Assembly: GCA_016210005.1 (NCBI GenBank)
Contig: JACQVA010000084.1
Span: 1 to 33,175, forward strand
Origin: Deltaproteobacteria bacterium
Lineage (GTDB): Bacteria; Desulfobacterota; Binatia; HRBIN30; JACQVA1
Length of the DNA: 33,175 bases
Reading direction: 5' to 3'
The notes beneath the pieces were generated by a model that did no database searches, had not been told where the DNA came from, and saw nothing but the letters and a program-made list of their open reading frames with translations. Position numbers and translations under genes: made by a program. Shown piece after piece: positions 21,406 to 29,251 of the stretch (its first letter is position 1; each line of letters opens with the position of its first letter).

Positions 21406-22152
21406 CTAATTCGGTAGGGGCACCGGCTCGAACCGGCTCCGGCACGGTGCCCCCGCGGCGTGGAAATAGTGGTAACGGCGGTCGCGGCGCGCAAACAGCA
21501 CGACCGTCGCTGAGCAGGTGCCGTAGCGGGGCGTGTGGACGCAGAGGTTATTCGGCGGCAGCTCGGCGCGGGGGTCGAGCGGGGTCGAGTGGTCCGACAG
21601 AATGGGCTGGAGCGCATGCACCAGGCTCTGCGGCCCTTCGCCGGCCGTGACCGCCTCAAACAGTCGGGCCGACTTTGCGATCCGCGGACAGGTCGGATCG
21701 TTCAGTTGCAGATTGGTCAACAGGTGTACGCCCGGTTCGAGGGGGGTGATCGCGATCGCGGCCTCGGCGTTGTGCGCCACGTAGGCCGCTGCCGGCGTGG
21801 CCAGCAAGAGGTTGAAGCCGTTGTAGCGGTCGCCGTGCTCGCCGCGGAGGCTTTCCAGAGCGGCCTCCAGCGAGCGGCACTCGAGCATTGCCAGCGCCAA
21901 CAAGCCGCGCGAGCGGCGGCTGGGATCGACGCCCGCGGGATGGCGGCGATTGAGCAGGCCCACCACCAGGCCGGCCTCGTTCAGCCCCAGCCAGGTACCA
22001 CCGGCCACCAGATCCTGTCCCGCCATAACCCAAGGGTCGGCGGCAATCAGTTGCGGCGGCGCGGAGGCGCGCTCGTAGAATTCGTCGCGGTTGGCCGCCA
22101 CCACCAAGGGATAGTCGGCAAAGCGCTGCAGGTACAACGCCAGTGTGCACAC
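21406..22152 (-). CDS. NRDE family protein (TANGO2-like)
   Basis: The 248-residue protein carries the family's name motif, AANRDEFYERASAPPQ (NRDE at 21-24), followed by VAGGTWLGLNEAGLVVGLLN and a GDRYNGFNLLLA segment. The C-terminal CVHTPRYGTCSATVVLF is also typical. The family is related to N-terminal-nucleophile hydrolases, and members normally begin Met-Cys-Thr-Leu. Starting at GTG 22152 gives exactly MCTLALYLQRF, placing a Cys at position 2 that could become the nucleophile after Met removal. The longer frame to 22197 lacks family similarity and was rejected. The function in bacteria is unclear; eukaryotic TANGO2 is linked to heme or lipid handling. The gene is divergent from the MoxR gene and has a strong promoter ending seven bases before its start. 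Confidence 0.88.
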   Translation of the reverse strand: MCTLALYLQRFADYPLVVAANRDEFYERASAPPQLIAADPWVMAGQDLVAGGTWLGLNEAGLVVGLLNRRHPAGVDPSRRSRGLLALAMLECRSLEAALESLRGEHGDRYNGFNLLLATPAAAYVAHNAEAAIAITPLEPGVHLLTNLQLNDPTCPRIAKSARLFEAVTAGEGPQSLVHALQPILSDHSTPLDPRAELPPNNLCVHTPRYGTCSATVVLFARRDRRYHYFHAAGAPCRSRFEPVPLPN

Positions 22153-22159
22153 GGGGCGG

Positions 22160-22188
22160 ATTATAGGAACACGACTGTCGAGCCGCAA
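22160..22188 (-). promoter_or_regulatory. Sigma-70-like promoter of the NRDE gene, possibly leaderless
   Basis: On the minus strand TTGCGG (22188-22183) and a perfect TATAAT (22165-22160) are 17 bases apart. The -10 is followed by seven bases and then the GTG start at 22152. Transcription should begin at or next to the start codon, and no Shine-Dalgarno is present. Confidence 0.6.
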
Positions 22189-22263
22189 CGCGACCACCTT
22201 CGTTGTCTTGACCGGAACCCTGTGTTAGCGTCCGCGCGGCTCGCTCGCCTGACTGGAGACCCT

Positions 22264-23229
22264 ATGTTTGTTTCGATCGAGGACGTGATCGAGCGCTTTG
22301 GACGCGAAAAGTACATCTGCAGCCGGCGCATCGCCACGGTCGTATTTCTGGCCGGCCGGCTGGGTAAGCCGATCTTGGTCGAGGGGCCGGCAGGAGTCGG
22401 GAAGACCGAGCTGGCCAAGGTCGTCGCCGCCACGCTAGGGCATGAGCTCATCCGTCTCCAGTGTTACGAAGGGCTCGACGAGGCCAAGGCGCTCTACGAA
22501 TGGGAGTACGCTAAGCAGCTGCTCTATACCCAAATCCTCAAAGACAAGATCAGCGAGGTCGTCGGCGGCGCCCAGAGCTTGAAGCAGGCGGTGGATAACA
22601 TCGGCAAAGAGGAGGACGTCTTCTTTTCCGACCGCTTCATTCTGCCGCGGCCGCTGCTGCGCTCGATTTCGGCCCCCCATCCCACCGTGCTGTTGATCGA
22701 CGAGATCGACAAGGCCGACGCCGAATTCGAGGCCTTTCTGCTCGAGGTGCTGAGCGATTTCCAGGTCAGCGTTCCCGAATTGGGCACGCTGCGCGCCCGG
22801 CACATCCCGTTCGTGGTGTTGACCAGCAACAACGCTCGCGAGATGTCCGATGCACTCAAACGGCGTTGCCTGCACCTGTACATCGATTTTCCGCCGCTCG
22901 AGCAGGAGCTGGAGATCGTGCGCCTCAAGGTGCCCGGCATTGATGAGAGTTTGGCGCAGCAGGTGGTCGCCGCCGTGCAACGCATCAGACAGATCGACCT
23001 GAAGAAGGTCCCGAGCATCAGCGAGACCCTCGACTGGGCCAAGGCCCTGACGCTGCTGAACGTGACGCACCTAGACGCAGCGCTGGTGAACGATACGCTG
23101 AGCGCCATTCTCAAGTACGAGGGCGATATCCGCAAGGCGCAGGATGAATTAAAGGATTACCTCCAACGCCAGAAGTCCAACGCGCCGACCGCCGCCGACA
23201 ACAGCGGCAACAAGGATTTCCTCCACTGA
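22264..23229 (+). CDS. MoxR-type AAA+ ATPase
   Basis: The 321-residue ATPase has a Walker A loop (EGPAGVGKTELAK, about 40-52) and a Walker B motif (TVLLIDEIDKAD, 141-152). The helix-2 region and a sensor 1 segment (FVVLTSNNAREMSDALKRRC) are also typical of MoxR proteins, which work with VWA proteins to insert metal cofactors or remodel enzyme complexes. The best match is to the subgroup paired with CoxE-like VWA proteins, involved in maturing molybdenum- or copper-containing enzymes in some species; its client here is unknown. ATG 22264 follows GGAG at about five bases. The long frame running back to 21535 is antisense to the NRDE gene and was discarded. The VWA partner starts 22 bases after its stop. 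Confidence 0.92.
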   Translation: MFVSIEDVIERFGREKYICSRRIATVVFLAGRLGKPILVEGPAGVGKTELAKVVAATLGHELIRLQCYEGLDEAKALYEWEYAKQLLYTQILKDKISEVVGGAQSLKQAVDNIGKEEDVFFSDRFILPRPLLRSISAPHPTVLLIDEIDKADAEFEAFLLEVLSDFQVSVPELGTLRARHIPFVVLTSNNAREMSDALKRRCLHLYIDFPPLEQELEIVRLKVPGIDESLAQQVVAAVQRIRQIDLKKVPSISETLDWAKALTLLNVTHLDAALVNDTLSAILKYEGDIRKAQDELKDYLQRQKSNAPTAADNSGNKDFLH

Positions 23230-23251
23230 GCCCAGTGGGGCAGGGCACGGC

Positions 23252-24661
23252 ATGGAGGAGAAGATCATCGAGTTCGCCGCGCTCCTACGGCAGAACGGCC
23301 TGCGCGTGTCCATGGCCGAGCACATGGACACCTTCCACGCCCTGCAACTAGTCGGGGTCGAAAACCGCCGCATCTTCAAAGACACGCTGCGCGCCACCAT
23401 GGTCAAGCGCAGCGTCGACGCGCCGGCCTTCGATGAGTTGTTCGAGCTTTACTTCACCGGCCTGGGCGAGATCATCAAAGGCAGCGCTGAAGCTACTCAA
23501 GGGGCGCTGAGTCTGAGCAGCGCCCAGCTCCAGGCGCTGATGGAACAGCTGTCGCAGATGCTGCAGGAGATGGGTATCGAACTGTCCGAACTGGCGCGCG
23601 CGCTGCTGTCGAACGACACCGGCCAGCTCGAAAAGATGTTGCGTGAAGCAGCGCGCCAGGCCGAGGTCGGACAGATAGAAAGGGCCTTTCAAGAAGGGCG
23701 CTACGCTCACAGCTTGGCCCAACAGCTCGGCCTCGGCGACCTCGCCCAGGAGATCGATGGCTTACGCCGGCAGTTGGCGCAAGCCGGGCTCGATCCGGAG
23801 CGGGCCGAGCAGCTCCAGCGCTTCCTCGAACGGCGGTTGCAGGACCTGAGCGAAATCATCAAGCGTGCGGTGCGGGCCGAGTTGGCTAAGCGTGATCCCA
23901 CGCAGCGCGACAGCGAGCGCATGCGTAGCTTGGCCGAGAAAAGCTTCTACTACCTCTCGGAAGACGAAATCCGCCGCATGAAAGAAGCCGTCACCAAGCT
24001 GGCGCAGCGGCTCAAGAACGTGGTCGCGATTCGCCGCAGCCGCGCCAAGCGCGGCAAGTTCGACCTCAAAGACACGCTGCGCAAGAACCTGCAGTACGGT
24101 GGCGTGCCGTTCAAGATACAGTTCGACCGCCGCGTGCGCGACAAGCCGCAGGTGGTCATCTTGTGCGATGTCTCCGACTCGGTTCGCAACGTCTCGCGCT
24201 TCATGCTGCAGTTTGTGTACTCCTTGCAGGACCTTTACTCGCGCGTGCGCAGCTTCATCTTCGTCAGCGAAATCGGCGAGATCACCCACCTCTTCGAGGA
24301 GCAGGAGATCAACGAGGCCATCGACCAGGCCCTCACCGGCAACATCATAAATGTGTTCGCCCACTCCGACTTCGGCCGCGCCTTCCGCGGCTTCCACCGC
24401 GACTATCTCGGTTGCGTGAACAACAAGACGACGGTGATCATCCTCGGCGACGCGCGCAACAATTACAACCTACCCCACGAATGGGTGCTCAAGGACGTGC
24501 GCGGGCGTGCCAAGCAGGTGATTTGGCTCAATCCCGAAAACCGCATGACCTGGGGCTTCGGCGATAGCGAAATGGATCGTTACCTGCCGCACTGCGATTT
24601 GGTCGAGGAATGCCGCAACCTCAACCAGCTCTATAAGGTCATTGACCGCTTGGTGGCCTGA
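23252..24661 (+). CDS. CoxE-like VWA domain protein, partner of the MoxR ATPase
   Basis: The 469-residue protein has an N-terminal helical region (EEKIIEFAALLRQNGLRVSM), a long helix-rich middle (about 80-240) and a C-terminal VWA domain. The metal-ion-dependent adhesion site is visible as LCDVSDSVRNVS, with Asp306, Ser308 and Ser310 in the D-x-S-x-S pattern. Further VWA elements follow: SFIFVSEIGEITHLFEE, TGNIINVFAHSDFGRAF and TTVIILGDARNNYN. Such proteins act as adaptors that bind a client through the metal site while the MoxR ATPase supplies force. The gene starts 22 bases after the ATPase stop behind a G-rich site, so the two form one unit. No cytoplasmic client gene is adjacent. Confidence 0.9.
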   Translation: MEEKIIEFAALLRQNGLRVSMAEHMDTFHALQLVGVENRRIFKDTLRATMVKRSVDAPAFDELFELYFTGLGEIIKGSAEATQGALSLSSAQLQALMEQLSQMLQEMGIELSELARALLSNDTGQLEKMLREAARQAEVGQIERAFQEGRYAHSLAQQLGLGDLAQEIDGLRRQLAQAGLDPERAEQLQRFLERRLQDLSEIIKRAVRAELAKRDPTQRDSERMRSLAEKSFYYLSEDEIRRMKEAVTKLAQRLKNVVAIRRSRAKRGKFDLKDTLRKNLQYGGVPFKIQFDRRVRDKPQVVILCDVSDSVRNVSRFMLQFVYSLQDLYSRVRSFIFVSEIGEITHLFEEQEINEAIDQALTGNIINVFAHSDFGRAFRGFHRDYLGCVNNKTTVIILGDARNNYNLPHEWVLKDVRGRAKQVIWLNPENRMTWGFGDSEMDRYLPHCDLVEECRNLNQLYKVIDRLVA

Positions 24662-24732
24662 CTCGCGGAAGAAAGGGATTGACCTCGCCAAACCTTTCTG
24701 CGCAGAATGCCAGCACCGGCAGGGAGCGGACG

Positions 24733-25248
24733 ATGAGTTCGGACGAAGCAGTACTGATGAGCGTCGGCGGATTGACTCTCGATCCGGTCACCAAGACGCC
24801 TATCGTCATCCTCAAGGATCCGGACAATAAGCTGAACCTGCCGATCTGGATCGGGCTGCTCGAAGCCACCGCCATGGCGACCGAGCTCGAGGGTATCAAG
24901 ATGGCGCGGCCGATGACGCACGATCTGCTGCGCACGGTTATCGACGAGTTGGGTGCGCGGGTGGAATGCATCGAAATCACCGACCTGAAGGACAATACCT
25001 ATTTCGCGGTGATTCACCTGCGGGTGAACGGCGCCAATCATCAGATCGATTCGCGCCCCAGCGACGCCATCTCGTTGGCGCTGCGCACCAAGAGCCCGAT
25101 CTATGTGGCCAAGCGCGTGCTCGAAACCTCGAGCGTCCTGCAGCAGATGGAGGAAGGAACCGAGACCAATCTCTCCAACGTCGCGCGCGACAAGTGGGCC
25201 GAAATCCTCGAGAAGATGACCCCCGACGACTTCAAGTACAAGATGTGA
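24733..25248 (+). CDS. DUF151 / bifunctional nuclease family protein
   Basis: The 171-residue protein fits the bifunctional nuclease (DUF151) family throughout. VGGLTLDPVTKTPIVILKD and LNLPIWIGLLEATAMATELE come first, followed by RPMTHDLLRTVIDELGARVE, YFAVIHLRVNGANHQIDSRP and SDAISLALRTKSPIYVAKRV. Plant and bacterial members have been reported to cut both RNA and DNA, but the role in most bacteria is unclear. No signal peptide is present. ATG 24733 follows AGGGAG with a six-base spacer, which favours it over the in-frame start at 24679. It lies 71 bases after the VWA gene and 42 bases before the TPR gene, so it may be read with either. Confidence 0.92.
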   Translation: MSSDEAVLMSVGGLTLDPVTKTPIVILKDPDNKLNLPIWIGLLEATAMATELEGIKMARPMTHDLLRTVIDELGARVECIEITDLKDNTYFAVIHLRVNGANHQIDSRPSDAISLALRTKSPIYVAKRVLETSSVLQQMEEGTETNLSNVARDKWAEILEKMTPDDFKYKM

Positions 25249-25290
25249 TCGCTGCCGCCATCACACCCGCCGCTCGCTCACTATAGTTCC

Positions 25291-25968
25291 GTGGCTCGCA
25301 CTACCCGTATTCACCGCAAGGACCTCAAGCGTCCTGATGAGTTCGTCACCATCAGTGCCCAGGCACTCGCGTGGCTGCGCGCCAATCAGCGGGCGGTCGG
25401 TTGGGCCGCTGGCGGGATTGCGGCCGCCATGCTCGCGAGCGTGGCCTTTGTCGCCGTGCGCCAGGCGCGCGAGCGCGATGCCAACGCCGATCTCGGCCGC
25501 GCACTGGTGCCTTACCGCGACGCCAAGACATCGGCCGATGCCGCTAGCCAATTGGCTGAGGTTGCCCGCCGTTGGAGCTCGACCTCCGCCGGCCAGGTCG
25601 CCAAGCTAATGGCGGCCAGTACCGAGATCCGCAACGACAATCCCGACACCGGTATCGTCGGTCTCCAAGAGGCCTTGGCGCTGCCGAGTCTACCGGGCTA
25701 CCTAAAGCAGCAAGCACTTCTTGGCTACGGCTACGCCTTGGAAAAGAAGAGCGAGTTGGGCGAGGCGGCAAGCAAGTACGCCGAGGCCGCCGGCCTCGAT
25801 GGTCCGTACACTGCCCAAGCGCTGGCGGCTGAAGCGCGGGCGCGCAAGGCACTGGGGCAGGGTGATCAGGCGCGAGCGGTGTACGAAAGGCTCAAGAAGG
25901 ATTTCCCGGAGGCAGCCGAGCGCGAGCAGATCGACGACCGGCTAGGTGCCGCGGCCAACTTTCCATAA
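25291..25968 (+). CDS. Membrane-anchored TPR-like protein (YfgM/TPR_21 type)
   Basis: The 225-residue protein has a cytoplasmic N-terminus of about 35 residues (RTTRIHRKDLKRPDEFVTIS...), one membrane helix (VGWAAGGIAAAMLASVAFVA, about 36-56), and a periplasmic part made of helix pairs rich in Ala and Leu. TPR-like repeats are visible in QALLGYGYALEKKSELGEAA and TAQALAAEARARKALGQGDQ. The layout matches YfgM-like proteins, which act as ancillary factors of the Sec translocon and periplasmic folding. That role is inferred from the layout. The GTG start at 25291 has no clear Shine-Dalgarno. It follows the DUF151 gene by 42 bases and is convergent with the dGTPase gene. Confidence 0.75.
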   Translation: MARTTRIHRKDLKRPDEFVTISAQALAWLRANQRAVGWAAGGIAAAMLASVAFVAVRQARERDANADLGRALVPYRDAKTSADAASQLAEVARRWSSTSAGQVAKLMAASTEIRNDNPDTGIVGLQEALALPSLPGYLKQQALLGYGYALEKKSELGEAASKYAEAAGLDGPYTAQALAAEARARKALGQGDQARAVYERLKKDFPEAAEREQIDDRLGAAANFP

Positions 25969-26001
25969 CATATCTTATCTGACATTGCGTCGGCCGCGAG
26001 C

Positions 26002-27144
26002 CTAAACCCGCTCCTGGGGATCGAACAGTTTGCGGTGCTCATCGAGCGCGAAGCGGTCCGTCATGCCGGCGATGTAGTCGCAGACCACCCGGGCGACGGT
26101 CTCGCCGTCGCGCGTGCGCCGCAGGATGTGCGGCGGCAGCTGCTCCGGCGCGGCCATATAGCTCTCAAAAAGCTCCGTGATCACGCGCTGCGCCTTAATC
26201 ATCATGCGTAGCACCCGGTGATGCTGGTAGAGGTTCTCCATAAGAAACGCCTTCAGCTCCAGGCGCGCCGCTTCAGTCTTCGCCGACAGCGCCACCAACG
26301 GCCCGCGGTGCTGCCGTACCGCGTCTACGCTGGCGACGTGCTCTCGCTCCAGGCGCCGGCGCACGGTAGTAATCAGGTCGGTGACACAGCGGTCGATCAT
26401 ACGGCGAATTGCCTGATAGCGCGTCACGTGGTCGCTGGCGCGGGGATGCTGCGCTCGCACCTCGTTGATGCTCTCGCGCCACAGCGCCACGCCTTCGATC
26501 TCCGCCGCATCGAGCAGTCCCGACTGTAGTCCGTCATCGACGTCGTGGCCGTTGTAAGCGATCTCATCGGCGTAATCGACGATCTGGATTTCCAGGCAAG
26601 GAGCCTCGCCGGGCGCGAAGTCGCCGGCCAGCGGCCGGTCGTACGGTGGCGAGTGTTTGGCGATACCTTCGCGCAGTTCCCAGCTCAGATTGAGGCCGCG
26701 GAAGTTCGGGTAGCGCTCTTCCAGAAGATCGACGATGCGCAAGCTCTGGGCGTTGTGCTCGAAGCCGCCGTGTGGCCGCATTAGTTCGTCGAGGACGCGC
26801 TCGCCGGCATGCCCGAACGGGGTATGACCGAGGTCGTGCGCCAGCGCGGCCGCCTCGGCTAGGTCCTCGTTGAGCTGCAGTGCCCGCGCGATCGTGCGAG
26901 CGATCTGGGCCGCCTCCATCGTGTGAGTGAGTCGGGTGCGGTAGTAATCGCCCTCGTGGTTGATGAAGACTTGCGTCTTATACTCGAGCCGGCGAAAAGC
27001 CACCGAGTGAATGATGCGGTCGCGGTCGCGCTGGAATGCAAGGCGAAACGCATGCTCCGACTCCTGATATCGCCGGCCCTTACTCTGGCTGCTCCGCATG
27101 GCGTAGGGGGCGAGATGCTTCTCCGCGTCCGTGGTAGCTGTCAT
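26002..27144 (-). CDS. dgt: Deoxyguanosinetriphosphate triphosphohydrolase-like protein (HD domain)
   Basis: The 380-residue protein is a dGTPase-like HD hydrolase that cleaves dNTPs to the nucleoside and triphosphate. Early residues (YQESEHAFRLAFQRDRDRII, SVAFRRLEYKTQVFINHEGD) form the nucleotide-binding region. The metal site has His74 in RLTHTMEAAQIA, His103 and Asp104 in LAHDLGHTPFGHAGE, and a later Asp in IVDYADEIAYNGHDVDDGLQ. The C-terminal part (GETVARVVCDYIAGMTDRFA) is typical of the family. ATG 27144 begins family similarity; there is no Shine-Dalgarno, but a promoter-like element ends eight bases before it. The frame continues to 27897 across the divergent gene and was rejected. The enzyme probably adjusts dNTP pools. 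Confidence 0.92.
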   Translation of the reverse strand: MTATTDAEKHLAPYAMRSSQSKGRRYQESEHAFRLAFQRDRDRIIHSVAFRRLEYKTQVFINHEGDYYRTRLTHTMEAAQIARTIARALQLNEDLAEAAALAHDLGHTPFGHAGERVLDELMRPHGGFEHNAQSLRIVDLLEERYPNFRGLNLSWELREGIAKHSPPYDRPLAGDFAPGEAPCLEIQIVDYADEIAYNGHDVDDGLQSGLLDAAEIEGVALWRESINEVRAQHPRASDHVTRYQAIRRMIDRCVTDLITTVRRRLEREHVASVDAVRQHRGPLVALSAKTEAARLELKAFLMENLYQHHRVLRMMIKAQRVITELFESYMAAPEQLPPHILRRTRDGETVARVVCDYIAGMTDRFALDEHRKLFDPQERV

Positions 27145-27152
27145 CGTGCCGA

Positions 27153-27182
27153 TATATACGCCGCGGCCGCGCTGTCGAGCAA
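27153..27182 (-). promoter_or_regulatory. Possible promoter of dgt, near-leaderless
   Basis: On the minus strand TTGCTC (27182-27177) and TATATA (27158-27153) are 18 bases apart, and the -10 ends eight bases before the ATG at 27144. No Shine-Dalgarno is present. The CTCGACAG sequence after its -35 is also found in the NRDE promoter. Confidence 0.4.
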
Positions 27183-27231
27183 GAATTTGCTTGCACGCGG
27201 GCACCGGCGATGCCAGAGATAACGCTCGACC

Positions 27232-27759
27232 ATGTCGGCATCTCCGCCTCCACGGCCCCGTATCTACGCGCTGTGCGACAACGAACGAGTCGCCGAGACG
27301 CTGGCCGTACTTCTTGGCCCCGAGTGTGACTTCCGCTGGATCGCACCCACGGACGCTGCGCCCGAGGCCGACAGCCCCCTGCCCCGTCCCGCGCTCTTGC
27401 TCGAGGCGCGCGCGCGGCGGCACCAGGCTCGAGCGGCCAGCGCTGAGTACCGCTGGCCGGGCTTGCGTGTGCTCAGGGTCAACCTCCAGGTTACGCTCGA
27501 TCCGGTTGCGGCTAGGCGGGCCATTGCCGCGGCTCTGGCCGAGGCCAACGCGGCGCTCGAGCTCGTCGAAGTTGTAAACGGGATGGCGGCTTTGCTTGCC
27601 GCCGAGGTCAAGCCGAGATTGGTGGCCGCGCGCTGCCTGCTTGCCCTGACACGCAACCATCGCGCTGAGAGTCGTCGCCCGTGGGCAGCGTTGCTCAGCG
27701 AGCAGTTCGCGGCCATAAGCGAGTACGTCGACCGCTTGGCCGCAGCGAGCGAGCGATGA
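27232..27759 (+). CDS. Hypothetical protein, possible degenerate receiver-like domain
   Basis: The 175-residue protein begins PRPRIYALCDNERVAETLAV, which reads like the first strand and helix of a response-regulator receiver. PALLLEA and WPGLRVLRVN could be the later strands. The position that would hold the phosphorylated Asp (in PALLLEA) has none, so phosphorylation is unlikely. The C-terminal half (from about residue 105) is helical and Ala-rich, without recognisable motifs. No signal peptide is seen. The stop overlaps the ATG of the PAS-like gene (ATGA), so the pair is translationally coupled. The fold assignment is tentative. Confidence 0.6.
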   Translation: MSASPPPRPRIYALCDNERVAETLAVLLGPECDFRWIAPTDAAPEADSPLPRPALLLEARARRHQARAASAEYRWPGLRVLRVNLQVTLDPVAARRAIAAALAEANAALELVEVVNGMAALLAAEVKPRLVAARCLLALTRNHRAESRRPWAALLSEQFAAISEYVDRLAAASER

Positions 27760-28271
27760 CGGTGGTGCTAGTGATCGCTCTCGCGCTCGCGGCGCTGACC
27801 GCGGCGGCGCTGGTACTGCGCCAGTGGCTGCGCGCCCGCCGCCTGGTGCAGGTGCGCGCGGATGTGCGCGCGGCCGCGCAGGCCGCGGCGCTGCCACTGT
27901 CGCCAGTGCCCGCTTGGCCGCGCATGCTCGATCAACCCGCCAGTGCCGACGGCTTGATCGTAGCCACCCCGGACGGCCAGTGTACCTATATCACAGCGGG
28001 TGCGCGCACGTTGTTGGGGCTGGACGGCAGCGCTGGCACCTCGTGCCGCCTGCACGCATTGCTGAGAGACGGCGAGCGCGAGGCGACGGGGATTCTCGCC
28101 GACTTGCGCGCACGCCCGCTACTCGCCGCCCGCCGCGTGCGCCCGGCGGCGCGGCCGGAGCTGCCGATCGAGGTTGCCGCGGTGGCGCTGCGGGACCGCG
28201 CCGGCAACCTCTGGGGCGCGGCGCTGCTGTTACGCTCGGCCGCGCTGGCGACTGACCCGCAGGGTCGGTGA
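27756..28271 (+). CDS. Membrane-anchored PAS-domain protein
   Basis: The 171-residue protein has an N-terminal membrane helix (TVVLVIALALAALTAAALVL) followed by a basic juxtamembrane region. Residues about 60-165 look like a PAS sensor domain: SADGLIVATPDGQCTYITAG, ARTLLGLDGSAG, and late strands AAVALRDRAGNLWGAALLL. No kinase, cyclase or phosphodiesterase domain follows, so the output would have to come from another protein, such as the coupled gene before it. The start overlaps the preceding stop. It could sense a small molecule or redox state, but the ligand is unknown. The small-gene pair is divergent from dgt. Confidence 0.65.
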   Translation: MTVVLVIALALAALTAAALVLRQWLRARRLVQVRADVRAAAQAAALPLSPVPAWPRMLDQPASADGLIVATPDGQCTYITAGARTLLGLDGSAGTSCRLHALLRDGEREATGILADLRARPLLAARRVRPAARPELPIEVAAVALRDRAGNLWGAALLLRSAALATDPQGR

Positions 28272-28292
28272 GCTAGATGTCCGGCAGCCGGA

Positions 28293-28916
28293 TCACGCCG
28301 CGCTGGCGTGAATACGGGTGTGTTCGAGCACCGTCAGTGCCGCGGCCAGATCATCGAGCCAGTCGAAATCAGCTGCCGGCACGCGCTCCGTGCTGAGAGC
28401 GAACAGGACGCCCCGGTGCTCGCGCTCGCCGAACGGAACCGCCCGGCCGCACCCGCTGTCGGTAGTGAGCAGCGCGCGCGTCGCCGGGTCGAGCTGACGC
28501 CAGAGGCCGGCTAGTAAGTCGCCGCTCGACCCTATCGCTGCAGCTTGGCCGCTACGCGCCGCCCGCGCCAGTGGATTTCGGGGATCGGCAAGTGGAAGGG
28601 CGCCGTCGCGCAAGACCGAGGCAAACCCGGCCCACGGTTGCTCGCTGACTCGCGCGCGCACGGTGCTGATGCGGACGGTGTCCCACTCCACCACCGCCGC
28701 ACCCACCAGGGCCCAGCGAGGATCAGCGAGGGTCGCAATGATGCTGGCGCCCTGCCCCGCCATCAGGACGCCGCGCCCGCGCACCAGCCGATCGAGCGCA
28801 ACGGCGCGTTTGGTTGCGCCGCGCCACGCCCGCGCCAGCTTCGGCGCGCCGACGGCAACGGCGGCAACGAGAATCACCAGCACACAAACTGAAATCGACA
28901 ACGGGATCACATCCAC
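28293..28916 (-). CDS. Hypothetical membrane-anchored protein, weak GAF-like character
   Basis: The protein of about 207 residues has one N-terminal membrane helix (LSISVCVLVILVAAVAVG), a basic segment (KLARAWRGATKRAVALDRLV), then an alpha/beta domain with the strands ILMAGQGASIIATLADP-like (written here by pattern: GVLMAGQGASIIATLADPRW) and ALVGAAVVEWDTVRI. The final part (GRAVPFGEREHRGVLFALST, then a helix with DDLAAALTVLEH) has the rhythm of a GAF domain, but no clear motif. The start is uncertain: the longest frame begins with TTG at 28925; GTG 28916 is used. It is convergent with the PAS-like gene, from which it is separated by 21 bases, and the two share the one-helix-plus-sensor layout. 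Confidence 0.55.
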   Translation of the reverse strand: MDVIPLSISVCVLVILVAAVAVGAPKLARAWRGATKRAVALDRLVRGRGVLMAGQGASIIATLADPRWALVGAAVVEWDTVRISTVRARVSEQPWAGFASVLRDGALPLADPRNPLARAARSGQAAAIGSSGDLLAGLWRQLDPATRALLTTDSGCGRAVPFGEREHRGVLFALSTERVPAADFDWLDDLAAALTVLEHTRIHASAA

Positions 28917-29218
28917 TCTCGCCAAACCAGCTTTGCTGCCGACACTGACAGGTGCGGCCTAAACCACCCGCATCTTCGTGGTTGTCTGACCCGGTTGCGC
29001 CGATTCCTGCGATCCACGGCCAGCAACAACGCAGGGCTTATGGCACAGAATTACCCCTGCTGGCTAGCACACCGCATCGAGCATCTTCTGTCACAGCGGT
29101 CACGTCAGGCGGCACATAACCGACACTTCGATGCCAAACGACGCCTTCGTAACAGCCGTCGACACTAGGCGGTTACACCAAGGGTGCCCAATCAGCTGAT
29201 CCCAGGTCCTACCGCGAG
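28917..29218. other. Gene-free region upstream of the minor pilin cluster
   Basis: About 300 bases lie between the GAF-like gene and the promoter of the pilin genes. It is less GC-rich than its surroundings and has no long open frame. I looked for tRNA, cyclic-di-GMP riboswitch and terminator structures and saw none. It could hold binding sites for an activator of the sigma-54-like promoter at 29219. Confidence 0.4.
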
Positions 29219-29233
29219 CGGCACAAAGGTTGC
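29219..29233 (+). promoter_or_regulatory. Possible sigma-54 (-24/-12) promoter of the minor pilin genes
   Basis: CGGCAC (29219-29224), five bases, then TTGC (29230-29233) matches the TGGCAC-N5-TTGC consensus in all but the first base, with the exact GG-N10-GC spacing. Start near 29245 would leave only seven bases before ATG 29252, cutting off the GAGG at 29240-29243, so translation might begin at ATG 29309. Confidence 0.45.
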
Positions 29234-29251
29234 GATCATGAGGCTAGCAAC

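Noticed and set aside
21535-22263. Upstream extension of the MoxR ATPase gene
   Set aside because: It is antisense to the NRDE gene; MoxR similarity and a GGAG site begin at 22264.
28275-28292. Short hairpin TCCGG-CAG-CCGGA between the PAS-like and GAF-like genes as a terminator
   Set aside because: Only five paired bases and no T-run; expected by chance in DNA this GC-rich.
28926-29251. Cyclic-di-GMP riboswitch or small RNA upstream of the pilin genes
   Set aside because: Such elements occur before pilin-like genes in related bacteria, but I found no GEMM-type core or convincing paired structure here.
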